From an uncultured Ruminococcus sp. (lineage in GTDB: Bacteria; Bacillota; Clostridia; Oscillospirales; Acutalibacteraceae): DNA of 45,006 bases. Below, piece after piece: positions 27,205-35,028 of this stretch (its first letter is position 1; each line of letters begins with the position of its first letter). Under the pieces are notes generated by a model. It searched no databases, was not told where the DNA came from, and was given only the letters and a program-made list of their open reading frames with translations. The translations under genes and the position numbers were made by a program. Location: the NCBI GenBank assembly GCA_902779615.1, contig CACZCM010000003.1, positions 1 to 45,006 on the forward strand, given 5' to 3'.

Positions 27205-28389
27205 ATGCAGTATACCTTCTCAGACAGAGTGCAGTCGCTGAAACCTTCTGCGATCCGAGAAATTTTTAAATATGCCGCCGACCCCACGGTTGTGTCGCTT
27301 TCTGCGGGCAATCCTGCTCCCGAAGCGTTTCCTGCAAGAGAGATCGCCGAGATCTCTGCCGAGATATTTAATACCGATCCGATATCAGCGCTGCAGTACA
27401 GCGTGACCGAGGGCTATGCGCCCTTGCGTGAATTCCTAACAGACTACATGAAGCGTACTCATGGCGTGGGAGCTGATTTTGATGATATCCTTATCACCTC
27501 GGGCGCTCAGCAGATCATGGATCTTGCTTCAAAGGCGCTTCTCAACGAGGGTGATGTCGTGATCTGTGAGAACCCTTCGTTTATCGGTTCACTCAATACC
27601 TTTCGCTCCTATAATGCCCGTTTGGTCGGTGTGCCGATCGAGAGTGACGGTATGAATATTGAGGCGCTTGAGTCGGCGCTTAAAAACGAGCCGAACGCAA
27701 AATTCATATATACTATCCCGAATTTTCAGAATCCTTCCGGCGTTACTATGAGCGAAGAAAAGCGTCATGCGGTGTATGATCTTGCCGTAAAATACGGCGT
27801 ACTTATCATTGAGGACAACCCGTACGGCGATCTGCGTTTTTCGGGTGAATTTCTGCCGTGTATAAAGAGTTTCGACACCGATGGTGCTGTGATTTATGCG
27901 GGCAGCTTCTCGAAGGTGATTTCGCCCGGTATGCGCGTGGGTTATACGATCGCTCCGAAGGAGATCATTCAGAAAATGGTAGTCTGCAAGCAGGGACAGG
28001 ACGTTCACACAAATATATGGTCACAGCTGGTGTGCTATGAATTCCTCACAAAATATGATTTTGACGCCCACCTTGCCCGCCTGCGCAGCATATATAAAGA
28101 GAAAGCAGCATACACTATGTCGCTGATGGACGAAAATCTGCTTCCGAATATCACATATCAGAAGATAGACGGCGGACTGTTCCTTTGGTGCAATTTACCG
28201 GAGCGAACCGATATGCAAAAATTCTGTATGGACGCAGTCAAAAATAAGGTTTGCGTAGTGCCGGGCAGCGCATTTATGGCGAATCCCGAAGACCGCACAA
28301 ATTCGTTCAGGATAAATTACTCAACGCCCACGAACGAGCAGTTGAAAAAGGGCCTTGAGATCTTGGGAAAAATGGCAAAGGAGCTTTAA
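27205..28389 (+). CDS. PLP-dependent class I/II aminotransferase
   Basis: A 394-residue fold-type I aminotransferase. Visible features: SAGNPAPEAFP near the N-terminus, TSGAQQIMDLASKALLNEGD, the PNFQNPSGVTMS motif, the cofactor Asp/Tyr in EDNPYGDLRF, the Schiff-base lysine in GSFSKVISPGMRVGY (Lys about 237) and the C-terminal Arg in NSFRINYS. It belongs with the 2-aminoadipate/MocR-type subgroup but has no DNA-binding domain. Substrate could be an aromatic, branched or aminoadipate keto acid; I cannot decide. The ATG follows AGGAG. trpS starts 3 nt after its stop. Confidence 0.92.
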   Translation: MQYTFSDRVQSLKPSAIREIFKYAADPTVVSLSAGNPAPEAFPAREIAEISAEIFNTDPISALQYSVTEGYAPLREFLTDYMKRTHGVGADFDDILITSGAQQIMDLASKALLNEGDVVICENPSFIGSLNTFRSYNARLVGVPIESDGMNIEALESALKNEPNAKFIYTIPNFQNPSGVTMSEEKRHAVYDLAVKYGVLIIEDNPYGDLRFSGEFLPCIKSFDTDGAVIYAGSFSKVISPGMRVGYTIAPKEIIQKMVVCKQGQDVHTNIWSQLVCYEFLTKYDFDAHLARLRSIYKEKAAYTMSLMDENLLPNITYQKIDGGLFLWCNLPERTDMQKFCMDAVKNKVCVVPGSAFMANPEDRTNSFRINYSTPTNEQLKKGLEILGKMAKEL

Positions 28390-28392
28390 ACA

Positions 28393-29400
28393 ATGGAACA
28401 GACAACAGAGAAAAAGAAGGTAGTGTTCAGTGCAATCCAGCCCTCGGGTACGATCACGCTGGGAAATTATCTCGGCGCACTGAAAAACTGGCCGCTGATG
28501 CAGGACGATTACAACTGCATATTTGCGTTGGCCGATCTTCACACAATAACGGTAAGGCAGGAGCCGGCGCAGTTTCGCAAGCATATTTATGAGGCGTATG
28601 CTGCTCTGCTTGCGTGCGGGATCGATGTTGAAAAAAGCCTGTTTTTTGTGCAGAGTCATGTCAATACGCACGCACAGCTTGCATGGGTCCTGAATTGTTA
28701 CACGCAGTTCGGAGAGCTGTCGAGAATGACGCAGTTCAAAGACAAATCAGCCAAGCACGCAGATAACGTAAACGCAGGTCTGTTCACATATCCGACCTTG
28801 ATGGCGGCAGACATACTTTTATATCAGGCAGATCTTGTGCCTGTAGGCGCAGATCAGAAGCAGCATCTTGAGATAACGAGAAACATCGCCGAGAGGTTTA
28901 ACGGGCTTTACGGCAATGTTTTCAAGGTTCCCGATCCATATATACCGAAGAACGGCGCTCGTGTTATGAGTCTTCAGGATCCGACTAAGAAGATGAGTAA
29001 GTCGGACGAGAATGTCAACGGATTCATTACGCTAATGGACGCTCCCGAAGTGATAATGAAAAAGTTCAAGCGTGCTGTGACTGACAGCGAGGCGCGCGTG
29101 GCATACGGCGAGGGCAAGGACGGCATAAACAACCTCATGAGCATTTACTCGACGATCACCGGGAAAAGCTTTGAGGAGATCGAAGCTGAATTTGACGGCA
29201 AGGGCTACGGCGATTTTAAGACTGCGGTCGGAGAAGCAGTAGTAGAGGAGCTGCGTCCGATAAGAGAACGCTATGACAAGTACATATTCGATAAAGCTTA
29301 TATGCAGGAGTGCTGGACGAAGTCAGCCGAAGCTGCGCAGCGTTTCTCCCAGAGGACGCTCGACAAAGCCATGAAGAAGATCGGTTACGTTCTGAAATGA
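28393..29400 (+). CDS. trpS: Tryptophan--tRNA ligase
   Basis: A 335-residue class I aminoacyl-tRNA synthetase. The HIGH-like motif is PSGTITLGNYLGAL (residues 16-29), and the KMSKS motif is in DPTKKMSKSDENVNG (about 198-208). Length matches bacterial TrpRS. The Shine-Dalgarno AAGGAG lies inside the end of the aminotransferase gene, 9 nt upstream, so the two genes are cotranscribed. No T-box is visible upstream of the pair. Confidence 0.97.
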   Translation: MEQTTEKKKVVFSAIQPSGTITLGNYLGALKNWPLMQDDYNCIFALADLHTITVRQEPAQFRKHIYEAYAALLACGIDVEKSLFFVQSHVNTHAQLAWVLNCYTQFGELSRMTQFKDKSAKHADNVNAGLFTYPTLMAADILLYQADLVPVGADQKQHLEITRNIAERFNGLYGNVFKVPDPYIPKNGARVMSLQDPTKKMSKSDENVNGFITLMDAPEVIMKKFKRAVTDSEARVAYGEGKDGINNLMSIYSTITGKSFEEIEAEFDGKGYGDFKTAVGEAVVEELRPIRERYDKYIFDKAYMQECWTKSAEAAQRFSQRTLDKAMKKIGYVLK

Positions 29401-29415
29401 TCTCATATATTAATT

Positions 29416-29451
29416 ATCCCGCACGGAATTTTCACCGTGTGGGATTATTTT
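29416..29451 (+). terminator. Terminator of trpS
   Basis: ATCCCGCACGG (29416-29426) pairs with CCGTGTGGGAT (29435-29445; one G-U), followed by TATTTTG. Confidence 0.8.
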
Positions 29452-29489
29452 GTAAAAGGCTTTTGGCGGAAATGCTGTGTCACGGCGCA

Positions 29490-29745
29490 GGAAAATCAAT
29501 TTTGGCAAACATAGCTAAAGTTTTTGTCAAACTTTTTTCAAAAAGTTTGCGGGGGATGGGGCAGAGCCCCATAAAAGCCGCTATGTGTGGATTTAAATAA
29601 AAAAGATAAAAAAGAAACACAACGCGCAGCGCAAAAATTTAACTTACCTTCACAAAAAACGTCATGAAAATCAGGCGCGAGGCGAAGCCAATGCGCTGGA
29701 CGGAGAAACGAAAAATGACAAACTTTTAAAAAATGATTTCCGTGG
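29490..29745. repeat. Dispersed intergenic repeat, copy D (complete-looking)
   Basis: A 256-bp non-coding element alignable with 2176-2440. Its ends are imperfect inverted repeats: GGAAAATCAATTTTGG at the left and AAAAAATGATTTCC at the right (ending near 29741, continuing GTGG). Inside are hairpins CAAACTTTTT/AAAAAGTTTG and GGGGC-AGA-GCCCC. The first differs from copy A by paired changes that keep base pairing. Confidence 0.75.
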
Positions 29746-29751
29746 TTACAG

Positions 29752-29824
29752 CAAGAGAGCTTTTTCGAAAAAAGCTGCGCAAAATACTTTTAATTATATA
29801 GTTTTTTACTCATGTTAAAGTCCC
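29752..29824. repeat. Fragment of the CACGGCTTTTGA element family
   Basis: The segment AGCTTTTTCGAAAAAAGCT then GCGCAAAATACTTTTAATTA and GTTTTTTACTC matches the right part of the element at 43808-44157 (44086-44140). It abuts copy D directly, so the two families are joined here. Confidence 0.65.
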
Positions 29825-29845
29825 CGTTTCGATCAATAATGAGGT

Positions 29846-29873
29846 TTGAATTTTCCTGAGAATATGATATAAT
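29846..29873 (+). promoter_or_regulatory. Promoter of the small protein/transglutaminase pair
   Basis: TTGAAT (29846-29851), 16-nt spacer, TATAAT (29868-29873). Confidence 0.7.
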
Positions 29874-29892
29874 AGATATTGAGGTGATAATC

Positions 29893-30114
29893 ATGTCGGA
29901 TATTTACAGAATAATCAGGATCGATGAGCAGGATCACGGCTGCGAGGGGATTCCCGAGGGACAGCCTGTTCGTGATGATGTTGTTATCGAAAATGAGAAC
30001 CACAAGGAATTCGTTATGCAGATAGAAGATTCGCTGCTTTACGAAAAGGAGCTTAACGAGGGCGACTGCTTTACGGTTGACGAAAACGGCGATATTGTTA
30101 AAGTGAACAAATGA
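29893..30114 (+). CDS. Small acidic protein of unknown function
   Basis: A 73-residue soluble protein, rich in Glu and Asp (MSDIYRIIRIDEQDHGCEGI, ending ENGDIVKVNK). No motif I recognise; the alternating beta-like pattern and the ending DCFTVDENGDIVKV suggest a small beta fold. The ATG at 29893 follows GAGGTG by 6 nt. Its TGA overlaps the ATG of the next gene (ATGA), so it is translationally coupled to the transglutaminase-like lipoprotein, which is the only functional hint. Confidence 0.7.
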   Translation: MSDIYRIIRIDEQDHGCEGIPEGQPVRDDVVIENENHKEFVMQIEDSLLYEKELNEGDCFTVDENGDIVKVNK

Positions 30115-31370
30115 TACAGAGGCGAGTTGTGAATTTTGCCATATATATATTGTGTATGGCAGCGGTTTTGTGCGGCTGCGAAAGAAACGAAGCTGTACAG
30201 CTGCCCGAGGTCGGAATGGAAAATGCGTGTATACTCGGGTCGCAGCTTGATGAGCGGAGTATATTTTATTCGGACAACAGCGAATATATGTGGGAGTTTT
30301 TTGACTTTCGAAGCGAAGGAGAAGCGGGGATAGGACTTGATCTTGCGCACCCGAGCAACACATCGGAAAAATTCTGGATAAATCCTCCGAATACAGCTTT
30401 TTCTGAAATGTATTTTGGGATATTTGCAGGAATATCGGAAGAGGATATTCTGACGGTACGGACATACAAGCATCTGTCGGACGCAAAGGTCAGAAGCATA
30501 TCTTTGTATTCTGAATACCTTGAAAAGCCTTCTTATACGTTTGAGGAGCTTCGGCTGACGGCAGATCTGAACGACAGTTCATTCAAGAGCGGAATGTATG
30601 TGATATGCGCCGAGATGCGATATCACGGAGAACTGTACAGCTGCAATCTGTATCTTGCGGTGGGCTGCGGCGGCGAAAAACAGAGTTATATATGCAGCGC
30701 TGTTTGTCATGATATTGCCCGGGACGGCGGCATAGCGCAGTGCAGCGCCAAGCTGGAAAAAATGATCGGCGAAGCGGGCGTGACAGCCGAAAACTCGCTT
30801 GACCAAAATGTGGCGTACCCGTTTGAAGCGGAAGGGAAGACTGAATTTGACACGCAGTACTGGATAAACAAGGCCGCCGAGATCGCAGCGGGATATGAAG
30901 ATACATCAAATGCATTCAAGGCGTTGCTTGTTCACGATTGGATGACGTCGAATCTGCTGTTCGACCGATACAAGTCGAATGTGCTTGAAAGTCCGAGATA
31001 TGTTTATTCGGATGGCGGCGAGGTTTCGGTGGATACATCACTGTATGTGTCGAAGACGTATGTTGGAGTATGCCGTGATTTTTCGGAGATATACGGAATA
31101 ATGTGCCGCAGTCTTGGCGTGCCGTGCGTAGTTTGTATGTCGCAGGACAACAGCCACGCATGGAATGCGTTATACTTAAACGGCAGGTGGCGCCAAACGG
31201 ACGTTACACATGATATTCGCCGCTACAGCGACAGCAAAAATGCAAATGATGTGAAGAATAACGACCCGTATTCTCTCTACTCCTACGATAATTTTTTTAC
31301 CTACAACGAGGTGAAAACACCCGATCATCTCAGCAAATATCTTTTGCGGGCAGCGGCCAATTTACATTAA
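30111..31370 (+). CDS. Transglutaminase-like lipoprotein
   Basis: A 419-residue predicted lipoprotein (VLCGC lipobox at about residues 19-23). The C-terminal third is a transglutaminase-like cysteine protease domain with the full triad: Cys in TYVGVCRDFSEIYG (about 323), His in DNSHAWNALYL (about 346) and Asp in WRQTDVTHD (about 360). Members cut or crosslink peptides and are often outside the cell. The N-terminal half shows no known domain. The gene starts inside the stop of the upstream 73-residue gene. Nothing in context gives the substrate. Confidence 0.8.
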   Translation: MIQRRVVNFAIYILCMAAVLCGCERNEAVQLPEVGMENACILGSQLDERSIFYSDNSEYMWEFFDFRSEGEAGIGLDLAHPSNTSEKFWINPPNTAFSEMYFGIFAGISEEDILTVRTYKHLSDAKVRSISLYSEYLEKPSYTFEELRLTADLNDSSFKSGMYVICAEMRYHGELYSCNLYLAVGCGGEKQSYICSAVCHDIARDGGIAQCSAKLEKMIGEAGVTAENSLDQNVAYPFEAEGKTEFDTQYWINKAAEIAAGYEDTSNAFKALLVHDWMTSNLLFDRYKSNVLESPRYVYSDGGEVSVDTSLYVSKTYVGVCRDFSEIYGIMCRSLGVPCVVCMSQDNSHAWNALYLNGRWRQTDVTHDIRRYSDSKNANDVKNNDPYSLYSYDNFFTYNEVKTPDHLSKYLLRAAANLH

Positions 31371-31402
31371 CTTATAGTAAACATTATTGAAAAAATTCTA
31401 TG

Positions 31403-31620
31403 TATAATAGAGTTGAGAATTTAGTTGTTTAGTGGGGAAGTACTTGACGCCAAATCGGATGAAATGTGAATCTGATTAGAGTTGTGAGTAAAACAATATT
31501 ATTTCACGCTCCACTCTCCAAACTAAAAATAGTGTTTAGGAAAAAAATATGTCGTTTATGATAAGTAGCCGCTGCATCGCTGTGATACGGCGGCTATTAA
31601 CCTTATGTCATCGACATGGA
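31403..31620 (+). ncRNA. Candidate structured small RNA upstream of purA
   Basis: A perfect TATAAT (31403-31408) precedes a stretch with rod-like folding: TTTAGTT (31420-31426) with AACTAAA (31520-31526), AGTGGGG with CTCCACT (one G-U), and an apical hairpin AATCGGAT/ATCTGATT (31453-31460 and 31470-31477). A second strong hairpin, TAGCCGC (31566-31572)/GCGGCTA (31590-31596), lies downstream. The -35 is poor and there is no clean T-tract. The rod with an internal loop resembles 6S RNA architecture, but I do not recognise the sequence. purA has its own promoter downstream, so this would be a separate transcript. Confidence 0.4.
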
Positions 31621-31666
31621 TCCGGAGTATGGATACCGAATAGTTACATAAATTTTAATTTTACTA

Positions 31667-31695
31667 TTGCAACATCGGGATAATGCTGTTATAAT
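31667..31695 (+). promoter_or_regulatory. purA promoter
   Basis: TTGCAA (31667-31672), 17-nt spacer, TATAAT (31690-31695), about 41 nt upstream of the start codon. This leaves only a short leader and no room for a riboswitch. Confidence 0.85.
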
Positions 31696-31736
31696 AAGAA
31701 TGTTGGGTTCAAATTTACGAAAAAGGATGGTTAATT

Positions 31737-33014
31737 ATGGTTAAGGCTATTGTAGGCGCCAACTGGGGCGACGAAGGCAAGGGCAAGATAACCGACTGCT
31801 TGGCTCGGGAGTCGGATATCGTAATCAGATTTCAGGGCGGCAGCAATGCCGGTCACACTATCATAAACAACTACGGCAAGTTTGCTCTGCATCAGCTTCC
31901 GTCAGGCGTTTTCTACGACCACACCACCAACATAATCGGCAATGGCGTTGCATTCAGCGTTGAGAATTTTGTGAAGGAGATGGCAAACCTCAAGGCGAAC
32001 GGTGTTGAACCGAAGGTGATGGTATCCGACAGAGTTCAGATCGTTATGCCGTATCATATCGCATTTGACTGCTATGAGGAGGAGCGCCTCAGCGCTAACA
32101 GCTTCGGATCTACAAAGTCGGGCATTGCGCCTTTCTACTCCGACAAATTCGCAAAGATTGGATTTCAGATCAACGAGCTGTACGATGACATGGACGTGTT
32201 GAAGGAGAAGATCGCGCGAGTTCTTGAGATCAAGAATTCTACGCTTGTCAATCTTTATCACAAGGACCCGATCACTGTTGACGAGATCTACTCAAAGCTG
32301 ATGGAGTACAAAGAGGCGATGGCGCCTTATGTTGCAAATACGTTCGACTTTATACATGATGCGCTCAAGGACGGCAAGACGATCCTTCTTGAGGGGCAGC
32401 TTGGTTCACTTAAGGATACCGATTTTGGTATTTATCCGATGGTAACATCTTCGAATACGATCGCAGGCTATGGTGCAGTAGGCGCAGGGATCCCGCCGTA
32501 TGAGATCAAGGACGTTATTACGGTCGTGAAGGCTTATTCGAGCGCAGTTGGCGCAGGCGAATTCGTCAGCGAGATCTTCGGCGAAGAGGCTAATCTGATG
32601 AGAAATCACGGCGGTGACGGCGGCGAGTACGGAGCAACTACCGGCAGACCCAGACGCATGGGCTGGCTTGATCTTGTTGCAACACGTTATGGCTGCAAGG
32701 TTCAGGGAGCGACCGAAGTCGCATTTACGGTGCTTGACGCATTGGGCTATCTTGACGAGATCCCGGTATGCGTTGCATACGAGCTTGACGGCAAGCAGAT
32801 CGACCATTTCCCGACTACTACTCAGCTCAAGCGCTGCAAGCCCGTTCTCAAAGTGATGAAGGGGTGGAAGTGCGATATTTCGGGTATCACGGAGTACGAT
32901 AAGCTTCCGAAGGAATGCCGTGACTACGTTGAATTTGCCGAGTCGCAGATCGGCGTACCGATCACGATGGTATCGAACGGTCCTAAAAGAGAAAATCTTA
33001 TTCACAGAAAATAA
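31737..33014 (+). CDS. purA: Adenylosuccinate synthetase
   Basis: A 425-residue PurA, converting IMP and aspartate with GTP to adenylosuccinate in AMP synthesis. The N-terminal P-loop-like GANWGDEGKGKITD with catalytic Asp13, the GGSNAGHTI motif with catalytic His41, and the C-terminal TTTQLKRCKPVLKVM segment are conserved. The ATG has AAAGGA about 12 nt upstream. It is monocistronic, with a strong terminator. Confidence 0.98.
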   Translation: MVKAIVGANWGDEGKGKITDCLARESDIVIRFQGGSNAGHTIINNYGKFALHQLPSGVFYDHTTNIIGNGVAFSVENFVKEMANLKANGVEPKVMVSDRVQIVMPYHIAFDCYEEERLSANSFGSTKSGIAPFYSDKFAKIGFQINELYDDMDVLKEKIARVLEIKNSTLVNLYHKDPITVDEIYSKLMEYKEAMAPYVANTFDFIHDALKDGKTILLEGQLGSLKDTDFGIYPMVTSSNTIAGYGAVGAGIPPYEIKDVITVVKAYSSAVGAGEFVSEIFGEEANLMRNHGGDGGEYGATTGRPRRMGWLDLVATRYGCKVQGATEVAFTVLDALGYLDEIPVCVAYELDGKQIDHFPTTTQLKRCKPVLKVMKGWKCDISGITEYDKLPKECRDYVEFAESQIGVPITMVSNGPKRENLIHRK

Positions 33015-33024
33015 TTATGTAATA

Positions 33025-33062
33025 ACGGTCGGCGAGGATCTAGTCCCTGCCGACCGTTTTTT
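33025..33062 (+). terminator. purA terminator
   Basis: ACGGTCGGC and GCCGACCGT form a stem of 8-9 bp with a 15-nt loop, followed by six T. Confidence 0.92.
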
Positions 33063-33100
33063 CGCTCTTTCATTTCAAGAAAAGGGCGGTATATATTCAT

Positions 33101-33119
33101 AAAAAATTGATTTCCGTGG
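33101..33119. repeat. Solitary end of the GGAAATCA repeat family
   Basis: AAAAAATTGATTTCCGTGG matches the right end of copy D (29728-29745) and the complement of the left end of copy A. No partner end was found nearby. Confidence 0.45.
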
Positions 33120-33138
33120 TTTTACGGCAGATCTTTGT

Positions 33139-33303
33139 TTACTTTTTAATAAGCGTTAGCCCGCCTTCTCCGTCAATCTCCACCAGATCGCCTTTTTTCA
33201 GTTCAAACGGTATCTCGGATCTTTCGATCGCAAAATACTTCTTCTCTTTATCAATGAATATTACCATCGTACCGTCAAATCGGTCTACCTTTAACCTTCT
33301 CAT
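33139..33303 (-). CDS. DUF3006-like mini-protein
   Basis: A 54-residue protein read directly from the sequence: MRRLKVDRFDGTMVIFIDKE, then KKYFAIERSEIPFELKKGD and LVEIDGEGGLTLIKK. The VDRF-x-G start and KKGDLVEI block resemble the DUF3006 family, small beta proteins of unknown role. The ATG at 33303 has AAGGTG 7 nt upstream, and it begins 23 nt after the rnmV stop, so it is probably the last gene of that operon. Confidence 0.75.
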   Translation of the reverse strand: MRRLKVDRFDGTMVIFIDKEKKYFAIERSEIPFELKKGDLVEIDGEGGLTLIKK

Positions 33304-33326
33304 TTTTCATCACCTTATTGTATTAA

Positions 33327-33920
33327 TTAACGTATTGGCAGCTCGCCGCAGATTTTCTCAAGCTCGTCTTTTGTATAAAGCAAAGACGCCGCCGCAAGCA
33401 GCGCATTTGACGTCATATACTGCGGAAATCCCAGTTTCTTCAACAGCAGCCGCCGCTTTTCTGCGCTGTTTTCCCGACCCGTCAGCCCAAGCTCATAAAA
33501 ATCCGCTTTTGTCAGCTGTCTTTCTTTTTCCGCGTTTTCTCCGACTACGCTTGCGCCGCTTTGGAGAACGGCATTCACAAGGACCTCGTCTGTCATCCCC
33601 TCAACGCCCAGCAGCCCTTCCTTAGAGGGCGCAGGCTTTCGCCGTTCTTTTCCTTCGATTTCCGGGATATACGCCTGCTTTATGCTGCCGCTGCCGATCG
33701 CTCCCTTCAGATAATTTCGAATAACAAAACCGGCGCCGTCGCTGTCGGTCAGAAGGATGATGCCCCTCGTTTTCGCAAGCTCTCTTATCACAGCCCGCTT
33801 CTCCTTATCGCTGAAAACACGGAATCCGCCTGTTTCGATTATTGCCGTATCAAACAGCCCCGAAAGCCGCATTCTGTCGTATTTTCCCTCTACAATTATC
33901 GCTTCTTTAATGCGTATCAT
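33327..33920 (-). CDS. rnmV: Ribonuclease M5
   Basis: A 197-residue RNase M5, the TOPRIM nuclease that cuts both sides of 5S rRNA precursors in Firmicutes, using L18 as cofactor. The TOPRIM motifs are EAIIVEGKYDRMRL (Glu11) and LLTDSDGAGF (DxD near 58-60). The C-terminal part (about 120-190) fits the RNase M5 domain. The start overlaps the holA stop (ATGA). An orphan 5S gene, its expected substrate, lies at 2530-2645 in this window. Confidence 0.93.
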   Translation of the reverse strand: MIRIKEAIIVEGKYDRMRLSGLFDTAIIETGGFRVFSDKEKRAVIRELAKTRGIILLTDSDGAGFVIRNYLKGAIGSGSIKQAYIPEIEGKERRKPAPSKEGLLGVEGMTDEVLVNAVLQSGASVVGENAEKERQLTKADFYELGLTGRENSAEKRRLLLKKLGFPQYMTSNALLAAASLLYTKDELEKICGELPIR

Positions 33921-34978
33921 CGCCGCCGCCCCTCGCTCGAAATTATCAGCAGCTTCTCTATCAGAAGCTCCAGCAGCAGCCGCTTTGATGTGCGTGTGCT
34001 TTTCATCGCAATGTCAGTCTTTGCGATCTCGTTTATGCTTCGTCTGAGCGCGGCCGTTGTCGTCATGCGTGAATCACGCTCGGCATATCTTAGCTGAGCG
34101 TCGCTGTACTTGAACCATTTTTTCAGCTCCGCAGACCGAGCTCCGCTCTTGACCGCCATTCTGACCCTATAGATATTTACATACGATGACGCAAGAGCCG
34201 ACATGATCTTCAGCTCGTCTTCGCGATTGTATAGAAGAGTATCAAGTACCTTAAACGCCTGAGCCGCTCGGTGGCTGATGACGGCGTTCGACAGATCGTA
34301 GATCCTCGATTCGAGATCTCTCGTAACAAGCAGCTTTACTGCGTCTTCGGTTATTTCTCCGCCGTCACCGCAGTATGAACACAGCTTCGACAGCTCCGAG
34401 CGCAGTCTGTTAAGGTCAACGCCGACATATTCGATCAGCAGATCTGCGCTTTTCTGCGGAAGAACAACGCTGCGTTTGCTTGCCCATGAGATCAGCTTCG
34501 TTTTGACAGCGGCAGGCGTCAGCTTCTTAAATTCAACAACCGTCCCCTTCGTCTGTATCAGAGACTTGAGCTTTGCGTCCTTCGAGCCGCCCGCAGCCTT
34601 GACTCCCTCGTTCTTCTCGGGCTTTGTGGGAAATGTAAATATCATCACCGTGTCGCCCGCAGCCTGTGATACGGTGTCAAGTATCTTGCTTGATTCGTCC
34701 GATTTTAACATCGTCATATCGAGGTCTTTTACAACAACAACGTTGTAGTCTGCGGTGAAGGGGATCATCTGGGCTGCAGCCTCAAATTCCTCGACCTTAA
34801 AGTCGCCGGTGAATTCATGGTAGTTGAAGTCATCGGGCTTTTTTCCCGCAGTCTTTGCAACAAGCAGATCGGTGTAGTGCGCAACAAGCATTTTTTCATC
34901 GCCGCAAAGATAATAGAGCGTTCCGAAATCGCCCCGCGACAGTATTTTCTTAAAATCAGCCTCGCCGATAATCGGCAT
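33917..34978 (-). CDS. holA: DNA polymerase III delta subunit
   Basis: A 353-residue clamp-loader delta subunit. FGTLYYLCGDEKMLVAHYTD at the N-terminus, the central EYVGVDLNRLRSELSKLCSY and the C-terminal helical bundle with DIAMKSTRTSKRLLLELLIEKL are typical. I use the ATG at 34978 with GGTGAG upstream; a GTG three codons earlier leaves no room for a ribosome site. It is 50 nt behind comEC and overlaps rnmV. Confidence 0.93.
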   Translation of the reverse strand: MPIIGEADFKKILSRGDFGTLYYLCGDEKMLVAHYTDLLVAKTAGKKPDDFNYHEFTGDFKVEEFEAAAQMIPFTADYNVVVVKDLDMTMLKSDESSKILDTVSQAAGDTVMIFTFPTKPEKNEGVKAAGGSKDAKLKSLIQTKGTVVEFKKLTPAAVKTKLISWASKRSVVLPQKSADLLIEYVGVDLNRLRSELSKLCSYCGDGGEITEDAVKLLVTRDLESRIYDLSNAVISHRAAQAFKVLDTLLYNREDELKIMSALASSYVNIYRVRMAVKSGARSAELKKWFKYSDAQLRYAERDSRMTTTAALRRSINEIAKTDIAMKSTRTSKRLLLELLIEKLLIISSEGRRR

Positions 34979-35028
34979 GATACTCACCGCCTTCTGTGGA
35001 ATGGTTATCTCACGTTTTATCCTGCTTA

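Noticed and set aside
27100..28392. T-box leader upstream of the aminotransferase-trpS pair
   Set aside because: No GGTGGNACC-type T-box sequence and the leader is only about 30 nt.
31370..31737. Riboswitch in the purA leader
   Set aside because: The purA promoter at 31667-31695 leaves a leader of only about 35 nt, and no purine, PRPP or ZTP riboswitch consensus was seen.
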